Part shown: piece after piece, positions 47,390 through 58,490 of the stretch | How positions within the stretch are numbered: the stretch's first letter is position 1 | How the letters are laid out: each line of letters starts with the position of its first letter | Program-made: the position numbers and the translations under genes | Notes under the pieces: generated by a model | Seen by the model: only the letters and a program-made list of their open reading frames with translations | What the model was told of the DNA's origin: nothing | Databases searched by the model: none | Assembly (NCBI GenBank): GCA_026225945.1 | Contig: JAMJFZ010000199.1 | Location: forward strand, 67,062,501-67,126,500 | DNA length: 64,000 nucleotides | Origin: Cricetomys ansorgei | Taxonomy: Eukaryota > Chordata > Mammalia > Rodentia > Nesomyidae | Reading direction: 5' to 3'

Positions 47390-48910
47390 AAGTAGATCCC
47401 AGTCCAAGCCCAGGAAAGCAAATCTACCCTCTGCTCCGTGAAACACACATCTACTATGACTTATATGATGCTCAGGTATTTGTACTGTAGCAACTGTAGG
47501 TATATATTTCTGTGAGCTGGCCAACAGAATCTAAGGAATTGAAAAGTCTAAAGAATTTAAAGTCACTGCATGGCCAAAATTTCACATTTTTGTAGAATGA
47601 TGTCAGGAGAAAGGGTGTAGAGAGAATGTAGAAGAGGAGAGACATCAACCTTAAGGCAACCATTGATATTCCAAAGAAAGAAGCACTTTCATCAGTTTCT
47701 GGAATATTTGTCTCATTCTTTTCAAAGGAACTAGAGCATAATCAATGCTCCAAGAAGGATGACTTATTTAACTGGGGGCAGGGCGACTTCATATGACTCT
47801 TCTTACATTTTCTGGGTACGTCAGAATTAATTTGCCTTTTCTTTAAAATTCACAAGATGGGATATATTCCATAATTCTTGGTCATACATTTCCCCCTCTC
47901 CTATCTGGTTGAAAAAGAAATTTCAAGATTACCTTCCTTCCTTGACAATCAGGCAAACAGCCTTTAACAGAAGGCATTTGCTATTTTCAACAGCAAAGTA
48001 AATGTGAGCTTCAGACATGAACTGGCATAAGCAGTAAAGCTTGGTATGGGAAGTTTATCAGAGTCAGATACTTTGAATCTCATCTCCAGAACAACTGTGC
48101 TTTTCTTTTTTAATTTTAATTTAGAAGATGAAGACTTCCACTGATGTTAACATGCAAAGGGGTTAGGGTAAGAGAGGAGCTTCACATGTGTCACCTGTGG
48201 AAAGACCACCTTGCTTGCTCATCTCCCTGCCATTTGGGAAAGGCTCTTCTGTGAGATATTTAAAACATCTTTGATAATTTTCTTTCTGAAACCTCCAAAT
48301 TTTGCTCCAATTAAATTGTCAGATGTGGAGACAAACCTGACAAGTATCTTCTAGCAGATGAACCTGAAAGGTTGCAGCATTCAGAATTCCCACGTGTTAT
48401 ACCCTTGGGAAGCAGAGGTGATGGAAGTTGGAGAGGGTGCTGCACCTTCAGATTAGATAATCTAGAGACCAGCTTCATCAGATAAATTCTGCAAACTTCA
48501 TTTCATTGCAAATGGCCTCTATGAATATTGATTTATTATGCATCAATCTCATTTTTTAGGGTGTTAGAGGAAGGCAAGGGCTCCAGTCTGACACTGATTG
48601 ACACCAAAATCCCCAGTGACCATTGGGGTGCAAGTTGAAACAACCACTGGCATTTTCCCTAGAAGGTAGTGATGAGGATCTTGTGGCTGAGTATACCACT
48701 TGATTGTGGGCTTTTTTACTGTGGATTTCACTGTGCTGGAAGGAAGCCCAGCTCTGATTTCTGCACCTGTCAGGCTCTGCTCCAATTGTAGCTGTAAAAG
48801 GAAGCTGGTAGCCATTTTCCCTGAAGCTACTGTAGGTCTGAGTGTAGAGTCTAGTTTACGCAAATATATTCCATCATTTTTTTTTCTTTTCTTTTAAACC
48901 ATCTTTTTTT
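47390..48910. other. Unique noncoding sequence
   Basis: No recognised gene. One 99-codon minus-strand open frame (48564-48863) has a balanced composition but no known domain. Confidence 0.4.
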
Positions 48911-48916
48911 TCTTTT

Positions 48917-49108
48917 TTGAGATTATACTTTAATTACAACATTTTTCTCTTCTCTTTCTTCTCTTTAAGTCCTTCCATATACTCCTCCCTTCCTTCAAAT
49001 TCATGGTCCCTTTTTTAATTTGTTGCTATTGTATGCATATATACTTTTATATAATGTTTTATATACAATAAATATAGCATATATAATATAATATTATATG
49101 TACACATA
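48917..49108. repeat. Rodent mid-repetitive fragment with AT-rich end
   Basis: 'ccatatactcctcccttcct', 'tcaaattcatggtccctttt' and 'ttgttgctattgtatgcata' match the same rodent family as the copies at 17.6 and 43.0 kb. It decays into AT-rich sequence. Confidence 0.5.
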
Positions 49109-49136
49109 TATGTGTGTATGTGTGTGTATGTATGTA

Positions 49137-49177
<41 letters not shown>
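49109..49177. repeat. (TG)n microsatellite
   Basis: TG and TATG units, about 70 bp. Confidence 0.95.
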
Positions 49178-49178
<1 letters not shown>

Positions 49179-49530
49179 GTTTATTAGAGTACTTTACAGG
49201 TTAAAGTCTATTTTTAACAATAGTTGTCTCCTGTTGGAAAGTCTAGGAATTCAATAGTTGTTCAGTCCACAAGGCTGTATGTGGCAGCTGCTCTTCAGTG
49301 TATTCTAGAATCCTGAAGAAGTAAGATCTAATACCAGTGAAGGAATGAACTTGAACTTCTCGGCAAGTAGACCAAGAAGGCAAAGAGCAGTAATCATGAT
49401 TGTCTAGATAAGGAGCACTTAGTGTGGCTTCATGTTTAAAGGATGGTTGCAGAAGAGACACCATCTGTCCTTCATGATCTGCCATTTGACAAACTCTGTG
49501 ACCATGTCTCAGACTTCTACAGCTCATACT
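49179..49530 (-). mobile_element. LTR-like dispersed repeat, reverse copy
   Basis: Read on the minus strand, it contains 'attgaattcctagactttcc', 'aacaggagacaactattgtt' and, further in, 'ttccttcactggtattagat'. These fit the end of a common mammalian LTR-like repeat (tggacttcc..aggagacagccattgtt). On the minus strand the TG/TA tract lies just 3', as in other copies I know. Confidence 0.45.
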
Positions 49531-51125
49531 GCAGCACCAAACATGCTAAAAGCAAACAAACAGAACAGAACTAATTTCATAGAATTGCCAGGGCAAATGA
49601 AGAAAGACCCCAAAAAGGCCAGGCTATCAGCATCCTTTAAATCTTGTCATTCCAGAAGTGTTTCTTTAAGTCCAATAATAATAATATTCTGTAGAAAGTT
49701 GTTCCTCATTAGTGAAAGAAGTGGCAAACTGATGGCCTCAAACCTACATTCCAATTTTCCAGTGACACTGAAACCCACTTTTATCCACCATGGTTCAAGC
49801 CCTGTTAACACTGACCCTGCTGGTGTCTGGATATCTGGTGTAGCATGAACACCTTGATCTGTGGCATCCTTGATGATAAAATATTACTTCCCTGAAGAAT
49901 GTCAGAATTTTTCCTTGACAGGAAGAAAATGGACCACACAGAAAATTGCATAGGACTTTGGGCACGGAAATCAGTTGGCCTTGACATGAAAGTCAAATAA
50001 TAAAGACTCGCCAGATAGTAGGTTCCTGTATTTTTATCATAAAAGGCCACAGGAAAATGTTTTCCACTTTATATACATTTACTAGACAGATGTATAGAGT
50101 ACAAAATTTACTAGTTTACTTTCATCCACAGATCTTGAATTTTAACTGAAAGATACATGTTTTTGAATTGCCTCTATTATTTTAGATTCCTGTTAGATCA
50201 TAAACATTGAAAGTGAGAAATTCTTACCTTTCATTTTCAGTATTCTTCTCTGTGGAAACTACTCTATTAAATGCATTAACCTGAAAGACCTTTGGTAAAT
50301 ATTGATTGAATCAAATTAAAATGAAGTACAGCCTTTCTTGCTATGTGAATTTAGAATCAAAGACAGCAAGCTACACAGTAATAGTTGGGGACACAGTCCC
50401 AGAGCTTTGGAGGGATGTAGTGAAAATTGTGAATGCCATCCTCTGCCAGATGACAGTGGGCAGTTTTCCTTATTCAGTGCACATAAAAAGTAGGAAATAA
50501 AGGAGAACCACCACCTAAGCATGAATATCTGAAAGGCTGACATTTCCGACTTTATTCTACTCCATTGGGGATTATTTGAGAAATCTATAGCTATGTCTTC
50601 CGGCATGTATTCAGGACACCCTATAGCCTGTTCCACTAAACTGTACCTCATTCCCTTACCAGTCTTTGTTTTTCTGTTTTAAGTCTCTAACATCCCTTGA
50701 TTAAAGTAATTGAATAGGTCAAACTTTGATGTTTGCACTTATAAAAGGCTAATATCACCCAAAGTATTGTAGCAAAATTAGAAAAAAAAACACTTTAATA
50801 ATTTGATTTCCAATTTGGTTATAGTCATTGTTCCTTTAAATTAGTCATCAAATAATTGTCTTGTCTGTATTCTGAAGCAAGCACAAGAAATGCTAAAAAA
50901 AAAAAGCTAGCTTCATTGGCCCGAGGTGATAAGTAAATAATTATACACATGCAATTGCAAAAGATTTACCATGAGAAGAAAAACTGTGTGCTATATTAGA
51001 AATGGGAAGTTATAAGCAGTACCAGGTAACATGTTTCTCACAAGGCAGCTTACGGTCTTCACTAAGGACAGATTAAAGGCAGGGAACTTTTTTCTTTAGT
51101 TCTCTTGTTCTGATTCTCACTTCTT
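49531..51125. other. Unassigned sequence
   Basis: The longest open frame in the window (49432-49848, plus, 138 codons) ends here, but its product is unfamiliar and it begins inside the LTR-like repeat. No repeat family is recognised past 49530. Confidence 0.35.
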
Positions 51126-51129
51126 CTGA

Positions 51130-51138
51130 AGAGAGAGA

Positions 51139-51170
<32 letters not shown>

Positions 51171-51221
51171 CAGAGAGCCAGAGACAGAGACAGAGACAGA
51201 GGGTGGGAGGGAGAGAGAGAA
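51130..51221. repeat. (GA)n purine tract
   Basis: About 90 bp of GA with CAGA and GGGT interruptions. Confidence 0.95.
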
Positions 51222-51937
51222 AATATCCCTAAATTGATTCTGTACACAATAGAAACTTCTGTACTGAGAATTATATCCTGTATCTGTACAACCTATTACA
51301 GTGTCACCAGATATTTTTGGCTATGAAGTCCTTAAAACGTAAATAATAAGACTGAGGAAGTGAAATTTTTGTTATTTGAATTAATTTGATGAAACTTAAT
51401 TCAGCACATATAGCTAGTTCCCACTTCCTTACTATCCTCAGCCACCTACTGCATCTGTTTTTGACCTCAGAGTCAGCTTGACTCAAGACAGTCACTGACA
51501 CATAATTAGTTTGGTGGTTTGGAGTACACTCCACACCATCAGGGCATTTGGGTATACCTTCTCTTTAGAATGGTAGCATCATTTAGCACCTTAGAGCAAC
51601 CATTGTCTGGACACAGTGCCCACACCAGAACATGGACTAAACTGTAAAACTTTTCACCAACAGATCCAAGAATACAGGATGTATTCCTCCTGTGACACTA
51701 GACAGAGAAATTCTCCAAGTTTATGTTCAATGAAAACTTCCCGTTGTCAGGGTCCTGGAGAAGGTGCTGAGAAAAGTAGAAGGGATGTCTCTGAACTGAA
51801 AGACAGCTGCATCTTTAGAAGAGACCTGAATGAACAACTAAGTCAGAATGTGGTTGAGATCAGATGGCCAAGTGGACTCTGGGAGAAATTATATGAAATG
51901 GGCACCAGAAAATATGGAAACATTTACACACTACTGA
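51222..51937. other. Unassigned sequence
   Basis: A 118-codon plus-strand open frame (51616-51972) runs into the duplicated block. No recognised domain. Confidence 0.35.
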
Positions 51938-52081
51938 GAAGAGAGCCAGTCTCTTCACTATGTGTTTGTTAGAGTTCAGCTGTGGGTACATCATCTGTAG
52001 CTATTTTTTTTTTGAATGGAACATCCCTCCTTGATGGAATAGGATAGTTCAGGAAACATAGAAAGTTGTAAGACCTGATAG
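51938..52081 (+). repeat. Duplicated block, copy A
   Basis: It shares with 53000-53143 the exact 20-mer 'ttagagttcagctgtgggta' and the 12-mer 'catccctccttg' in the same order and spacing, plus weaker identity between. Either it is an unrecognised dispersed repeat or a local segmental duplication. Confidence 0.85.
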
Positions 52082-52999
52082 GAACCTCCTTAAAGTTAAA
52101 TAAGTAGTAAATAATCACCAAGGGAAAATAGACTATTCTTTTCAGCAGAGAGGCCTGTGATTTGAACAGGAAGCTCCAGGGATGCAGCGTTCCTGAGTCA
52201 TTACCCATGTTAAGATGGGCCTTTCCATGTGTATCACTTTGAGGCACCTGTTCTTTTGTTTGTAATCTTCACAAACTTGGTACATCAAGTTAGATTTGTG
52301 TGGAATTGTTGCTTTGGTCTTCATCACTGTCTCATGTAGGATGAGAATACATTTGTTATATAGCCCTTAAGAAAATTTGAATGACAGTTATGTCCAGCAT
52401 CCCATAATGGTTACTTGTCCCTTGCAGTCTATGTTGGTTTCCTGGCTGAACCTACATCCTGGTATCATTTTTACACAGTCCTTCTTGAACCACCTTACCA
52501 GTTAATCTCCTGTCTTCAGGATATTATATTAGGGTGTCTGACAAGCAAACACAGCCAACTAAAAAAAAACAATACAAAATATGTAATTCTATAAGTAGAA
52601 TGATCCTGTAATAGCAGCATGATTTCCTTTATTTTTTTAATTTAATTTTGTCATACCAAGACATTTTAACAAGGAAAGAATCAATAATAAATCGAATCAT
52701 TTTCTGACCAAAAAAAAAAAAATACTGTACAAGTTATCGTCACTCTCAATGACAAAACAATAATCAGAAAGTTCTAGTCTCAGAGGAAAAGGCCAAGCAT
52801 CAAGTACTTGCTAAAGGACAGTTCTTTTCCCTTTTTTTTCTTTTTCTAGTCATTAAGACTTCCTTGCCCATGGAGCTATGTAAAAAATAATTGAAGGAGA
52901 AAGAGAATGTGTATGTAGAGATTTGAGAAATGAAATTTGGGAAATGATGGCTATCCTGGAACAGGATGAGCAAACCTTTGATTTGAAGGTCTAACACTG
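52082..52999. other. Unassigned sequence
   Basis: A-rich runs occur near 52560 and 52710. No gene recognised. Confidence 0.35.
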
Positions 53000-53143
53000 C
53001 AAAGAGATCCACTCTCTTCCCTATGTCCATATTAGAGTTCAGCTGTGGGTAAGTGTTCTGTAGCCATTTCTTCTGAGTGGAGCATCCCTCCTTGGGGGAA
53101 CAGGAAAGTTCAGGTTACTTAGAAAGTTATAAGTTCTAATAGC
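53000..53143 (+). repeat. Duplicated block, copy B
   Basis: The second copy, about 1.06 kb downstream of copy A and in direct orientation. Similarity fades at about the same points on both sides. Confidence 0.85.
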
Positions 53144-53497
53144 TCTGACAAAGCTCTAGAGCTGATTGTACGCTAATGTGCAAGTTAGCTGTGAGTTACA
53201 TGTCACTTCTTCCTTTACCCACTTCTTTGAAGAATTTGAGAAGCCTTGGTATGTCTTGAGAGAATGAGAGCAAGCCATAAGATGTTTCAAAAGCAAATGA
53301 TTCATACAGTCTGGGGAGAAGAGGGAGGAGTCTAAGATGATTCCCAAGTTTCTGTTTAGTGTGATGAATGGGTAATAGTGTTGTTGTAAAGAATCTATTA
53401 CACAAGAGGGGAAGATTTAGGAAGAAAGATAATGAGTACCTGGGGAACAATCATACAGAAATATTTTGTTCCACAAATATCAAATGTAACTCCAGAT
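53144..53497. other. Unique noncoding sequence
   Basis: Nothing recognised. Confidence 0.4.
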
Positions 53498-53633
53498 CAG
53501 TGTTTCTCAGCTCGGAAACAGAAGAAATCTCACCCTTGTGAGATGCTGAACTATCTGTAATATTTTCGCTGGACGGGGTACCTCTGACATTTAGTAGGGG
53601 GGAGTTAGAAGCCAAAGATGCTACAAAAGCCTG
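53498..53633 (+). mobile_element. MER20-like hAT DNA element, 5' part
   Basis: It starts 'cagtgtttctcagctcggaa' (hAT-type cagtggttctcaac terminus). 'acctctgacatttagtaggg' and 'gccaaagatgctacaaaagc' match the 'ctggcatctagtgggtagaggccagggatgctgctaaac' region in order. Its right end is cut by the next repeat. Confidence 0.5.
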
Positions 53634-54022
53634 GCTGTGCTGGTTGATTTTGTCTACTTGACACAGCCCTAGATCAATCTGAGAAGAGGGAAACTTAATT
53701 GAGAAAATATCTCCATCAGTTTGGCCTGAAGACGGATCTATGTTGTAGTATTTGATTAATGATTGATATGGGAGGGCAGTTCATTTCTGATGATGCCATC
53801 CATGGGCAAATAGTACTGGGTGCTGAAGAAAGCAGCTGAGCAGGCCAGTAAGCAGCACTGCTCCATGGCCTATTCATCATTTCCTATCTCCAGGTTTCTG
53901 CTCTGCCCTGACTTCCTAGACAATAGACTATAATATAGAACTGTAAACTGGACTAAGCCTTTTCCTCTTCCAAGCTATTTTTGGTCACCGTGCTTCATCA
54001 CGGCAATAGAAACTTTAAAGCA
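53634..54022 (+). mobile_element. MaLR-like LTR (tcaacttgacac-type), near complete
   Basis: 'ttttgtctacttgacacagc', 'gagaaaatatctccatcagt', 'atgattgatatgggagggca', 'gcaggccagtaagcagcact' and 'gctccatggcctattc' lead to the end 'gcttcatcacggcaatagaa'. All main landmarks of the family are present, although the AATAAA is degraded. Confidence 0.65.
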
Positions 54023-54625
54023 CCGAGTGTGTCGAAGCCAAGAGCATAGAGGTGGAACAAGTTTCCCCCACAGTTAAATGAGACACCTGGAAGGATATCG
54101 ACTTCGGGTAAATTACACCTCACTCAAATCTCACAGCTCCAGCTGCTTGTTATGTCACCTTAAGAGTGAAATTTCTCTCCTCTGAGACCTAAATTATATA
54201 TGAAGAAAATTGGAAAGAATTCCCATGTTGAAAATCCCATATGAAATGCTGCATATTGCACTACCAGATGCATAAGGAACCACTAACGAATGCCTCCTCT
54301 CTTTATATATATTTAAAATAAATAATGGTGTTAATAAAATGAGGCCACAAAACATGGAAAGCTTATAACTTCCAATAGGTTATGATGTAGTGTCTATTTC
54401 AGTAGCAGTTTTTCTAGCATGGGACGTCTATGAGTTGTCTAGGGTGAGTTTCTCCAATCCCTGTCAAAAAATCAAATATATACCTCTGATATTTCCAGGC
54501 CTCCTGACTAAAGTCCATGTTTTTCTTCTTGATCAGTACTTGAGTGTGGTTGTATCTCTAGTTCTGTATCCACAGCTCCTTCTCACGGCATCTCAGGATT
54601 TAATCATCCTGTAAATTCAGTTTGT
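54023..54625. other. Unique noncoding sequence
   Basis: Nothing recognised. Confidence 0.4.
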
Positions 54626-54627
54626 AA

Positions 54628-54716
54628 GATATTTTGGAAACAGAGTCTGAGGTAGTTTAAACTCTTGCTATCTTCAAAGTCAAAGACCACAGAAGTACAC
54701 AACCATGTCCAGCTCA
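54628..54716 (-). mobile_element. Possible old B1-like (7SL-derived) fragment
   Basis: 'ttggaaacagagtctgaggt' and, later, 'acaaccatgtccagctc' resemble the reversed B1 (tttgagacagggtctc, gcaccaccatgcccagct), with decayed sequence between. Confidence 0.4.
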
Positions 54717-55465
54717 AAGTTCACCTCAAGCTTAAAACATTTTCATATAATGCTTTTGGTAAAATAATCATTACCTTCTTTGGTTTACAAGTTCTTTTCC
54801 TCTTGTCTTATTGGTAGACCTGACAGTATTTGTTCCCCTGCCTTCTTCTCATTATTGTGCCTCTTGATACTCTTCTGCCTTTCGCTTCCCTACCTATCTC
54901 TTAACAAAGTAAGATCTCTATAGCAAAGTCCATAAACCCCTTTCAACAACCTTACCTCCAGGGACAGTTTCTGTTACCCTGTCTCCATAATGCTCTAGTG
55001 AATGCTATTTAGATAGTGTTTTCTTACTAGGTCTCCATTAAAATGTTCACATTTTTCTAGACTAAACACATCTACTGTGATTGCCTCACAGATGCCACCT
55101 ATTCAGAGTCTATACTTCTGTGATGACCATTCCTCTGGGAAATCGCTTTTTGTTCCCTGCTTGAGAGACTCCACTGCCAGAGAAAAGGCAAGGATGGAGG
55201 AGAGTCTGGTTAGCACTTCCTTCTTTCTTCAGTCATGAGACTCAACATGAATTGTCATGAGATTCTATGCTTAAAATAGAAAATAAATCATCAAATTTTC
55301 AACTGAGTTTATCAGTCCCAGTAGGTCAACACTCATCTGGGGCATGCCGTTAAAGGACCTAAATTCCATTTCTCTTCATGTGGACATGCAAGGTCCCTCA
55401 TCTCCGGCCTGGTCCAGGTCCACAGTGTGCTGCTCAAGCAACTGACTGGGGCCTGACCCTTCAAG
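54717..55465. other. Unique noncoding sequence
   Basis: Nothing recognised. Confidence 0.4.
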
Positions 55466-55469
55466 CTAG

Positions 55470-55912
55470 CAAATTCTAAGAGAAAGCCATAAGAAGCCCC
55501 CACTCTGAGGGCAACTAATCAGAAAGAAGAAGTGGTTCGAGAGTAGCCCCTATCTCATCTTGCCAGATAGCCCTAAAGGTCATAAACATCTTGATTTTAA
55601 TGGCTAACTTGATATAGCTTAAGAGTGTGGGCAGTTACCTCCTTGAACACAAGCCAATCAAAACAAAACATTTGTAAACTGCATTTCTGTTCCCCAATTA
55701 GAAACAAGGCTACCTCACCTATGTTGAAATCCCCTCTTACTCTCTATAAAAAGGCCAGTAAGCCATTGGTCAGGGTTGGCCATTTCACCTAGTGCCTGAC
55801 CCCAGAATGCTGGTTTCTTCTGAAGAATAAAAAATGCCTTTGCTTTTTGCATAAATGGTCTTGCTGGTCCTTGAGGGGCAAATTTTGTACCCAACACCAT
55901 CTACTCCTGAAA
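55470..55912 (+). mobile_element. Endogenous retrovirus-type solo LTR
   Basis: A coherent promoter-to-polyA layout: a CCAAT box at 55654-55658, a TATA box (TATAAAAAG) at 55745-55753, and AATAAA at 55826-55831. A GT-rich stretch and 'ttttgtacccaaca' follow near 55883-55896. The spacing is that of a U3-R-U5 LTR. No gag, pol or env sequence lies on either side, so it is a solo or orphan LTR. The exact outer boundaries and family are uncertain. Confidence 0.6.
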
Positions 55913-55930
55913 GGGTGTCACCTTCTAGAG

Positions 55931-56153
55931 CAGTGGTTCTCAACCTTCCTACTGCTTCAATCCTTTATTATAGTTCCTCACGTTGTGGTGAACACCAACC
56001 ATAAAATTATTTCTGTTGCTACTTCATAACTATAATTTTGCTACTGTTCCGAGTTGTAATGTAAATAAATGACATGTAGGTGGTCTTAGGCAACTCCTAT
56101 GAAAGGGTCATTCAACCTACAAAGGAGTCAAGAGCCACAGGTTGAGAACCATT
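55931..56153 (+). mobile_element. URR1 hAT-type DNA element
   Basis: It starts 'cagtggttctcaaccttcct', keeps 'caaccataaaattatttctg' and 'ttgctacttcataactataa', and ends 'ccacaggttgagaacca' with the last few bases of the terminus altered. It lies about 20 bp past the LTR. Confidence 0.92.
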
Positions 56154-56156
56154 CTG

Positions 56157-56588
56157 TGGGGGGGTTTGCGGGGGAGAAGTGCACTCAGTCACAAATCCTT
56201 AGGACACTTGTTTTTAAACATGAGGATGTTTCCAAGTAATTATGCCTAACTCCTAGGGGAAAGATTAGGTTCCTCAATTGGGGTGGAAATTAACCTAAAT
56301 TTGTTCAGACTACTGGCGAGCCCGCATTCTGTGTATGCCTCCAAAGTAACCCTTCTCCTGACTTCACAGGTAACCGTGGCTCTCCATGACTCACAACACT
56401 CTTCTAATAAACACCCTAACTGAAATTCTGTTTTATCGAATTTTGGAAGACTTTAGCAATATTCCTTCTATACTACACTGAATCACCTTAGGAATAGAAA
56501 ACATCTATACTTTATACTCATACTTTCCAACACATTCTATATCTTGTGCAGATACTCAGCAACAACAAAAAGCAGTTAAATAAATGTA
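56157..56588. other. Unassigned sequence
   Basis: It starts with a G-rich stretch. It may hold the remainder of the LTR-associated sequence, but nothing aligns clearly. Confidence 0.35.
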
Positions 56589-56589
56589 G

Positions 56590-56669
56590 GAATAATACAT
56601 TGAATTTTTTAATGGTGTGTGACTGTGTGTGTGTTTGTGTGTGTGTGTATGTCTGTGCCTGTGTGTGTA

Positions 56670-56703
<34 letters not shown>

Positions 56704-56842
56704 TGGTATATACAGGACAGAAGAGTTTGTCAGATTCTTGGAAGCTGGCATTACCCATAGTTGTGAGTCACCATAGGTTGAACTTAGATCCTTTAGAAGT
56801 GAAGCAAATCCTCTTAACTATTGGGTAATCACTCCAGTCCCA
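56590..56842 (-). mobile_element. B3 SINE with TG tract
   Basis: A TG microsatellite (about 56620-56703) marks the 3' end. 'taggttgaacttagatcctt' and 'aatcctcttaactattgggt' plus 'aatcactccagtcc' are the reversed promoter and head. Confidence 0.7.
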
Positions 56843-57238
56843 ATAGAGTAGATTATAATTCTCTTTCTCCTTCCTTTCTTCAATTTTCTCTTAATGTACT
56901 TAAGTATTCACATGGATGAATATGTGAAAGCCTGTCATCCTAGGATGGCAAAATATCTTCAGGTTTCACCTCATATTTAACTAGGCATTCATTGTCAATA
57001 CCTATTTCTAGTTTGCCTGAGGATCTAGAAGCACAGAAATACTGAAAATGAAAAGCCACCTGAGAAAATATCTAATCTTCTTGATAACTTTGCTTCCAAA
57101 TGTACCTATCATAGGCTCCAGTTCCTGCTATATGAGAGTTTCTCCCATTTATGAGAAGCTAGGACATTAATACACAATATCACCATTCATAATCAATGCA
57201 GACAAAGTTCATAATAATCTCTCTTTAATTTTTGCATA
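56843..57238. other. Unique noncoding sequence
   Basis: Nothing recognised. Confidence 0.4.
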
Positions 57239-57239
57239 T

Positions 57240-57450
57240 TATGGCTGGATAGCTTCACAGTTAAAAGCACTGACTACTCTTTCAGAGGACCCTGGTTCAA
57301 TTTCCAAAACACACACATGCTGGCTCACAACCATTTGTAACCCATGTCTCTGAGGATCTGATGCCTTTATCTGGCCTTTTTTGGGCATTGGGCATGCATG
57401 TGGACAGACACACATGAAAGCAAAACACCATTCATTCTTAAAATAAGACT
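57240..57450 (+). mobile_element. B3 SINE
   Basis: 'atggctggatagcttcacag' and 'ttaaaagcactgactactct' form the head, followed by 'ccctggttcaatttccaaaa', 'ggctcacaaccatttgtaac' and 'gaggatctgatgcctttatc'. Confidence 0.85.
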
Positions 57451-58180
57451 AAAAAGTACTAATAAAAATATTTATATATTAACCCTAGAGATGAGCAAGT
57501 ATCGCTCTAATTATTTAGCTACACTGACTGAGAAATCTGTCTCCATTCTACATTAGAAGATTCCAAATTCAAAATGAGTTTATTCAGGAAGCCATAATTG
57601 CTACCATGGGATAAGTAAAATTGTGGTTCTCTGTGGATGTTTCTATATTTATCTTTGAACATGGTGATCATGAACAGGTAACTGTATGTCAGAAGAGTAT
57701 ATGGGAGTATAAAGATGGATATAAAAATGGTGAGAGATATAGGGGTGTTGTTTTTGAAGAGGAGAAAGAAAACATGAACCAATTAAGGACATCTCTATGA
57801 GATGGAAAAGGCAAAGCAGCTTGCTTACTCTAGAGCCTTCACAAAAGAATTCATGCTGTGAGTTTAGGCTCAGGAGATCATGTCAAATTTCTGATCGGAT
57901 ATTTCTAGATGGTTCTTTTAAACTACCAAGTATGTGGAAGCCTGTTGCAGCAGTAAATATAAATCCAATGTAGGAACATAATGAAAGCAGTTGAGGGAAC
58001 TCCCCCTGATGTGGAATGTAGGATACTTGGCAGAGGACAAATTTTTTTGTCACAATATATATTTTTTTAACCAGGAAGCAAGGGCCCAGTGTATGAGAAT
58101 GCTCATCCCCAGCCAGGAAGCAGGATGCGGGTGAATGGTTCCTATAGGGAGCAAAGGAGAGTCACCTCATGAACTTTACA
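57451..58180. other. Unique noncoding sequence
   Basis: Nothing recognised. Confidence 0.4.
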
Positions 58181-58182
58181 GT

Positions 58183-58490
58183 AAGATAGGGAGTGAGCTC
58201 TCGTGGGCCTCTGAACCACAGAGAGCGACCCTGAGCCCTTAGGTAAGTTGAAGATTGCACTCATATCAGTCAGTACCTTGAAGAACAACCTGTGCTGTCA
58301 GGAAGATGGGGTGGGAGCTCCTGGGCTTCATTCCCAGAGAGAGTGAGCTTGTGCTTTTTGTAAAGTGGAGGGCAGCAGAAATAAGGTCCTGTGTTTCAGT
58401 GCCAATGACAGTGGCTCTTGAGCATCAATGCCATGGAGTGTGGCCTTGTGCTCTTAGCTTTGTAGAAGGTGGATCAAGGTTTAAGTACCA
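58183..58490 (+). repeat. Diverged tandem repeat, about three units
   Basis: Unit 1 ('aagatagggagtgagctctc' at 58183) and unit 2 ('aagatggggtgggagctcct' at 58303) align for about 80 bp at a 120-bp offset. Unit 3 shares 'ccttgtgctctt' and a 'ttgtagaaggtgg' stretch with unit 2 ('gcttgtgcttt', 'ttgtaaagtgg') at about 97 bp. Confidence 0.6.

Noticed and set aside
51616..51972. 118-codon plus-strand open frame
   Set aside because: No known domain; its end falls in the block duplicated at 53.0 kb. Kept only as unassigned sequence.
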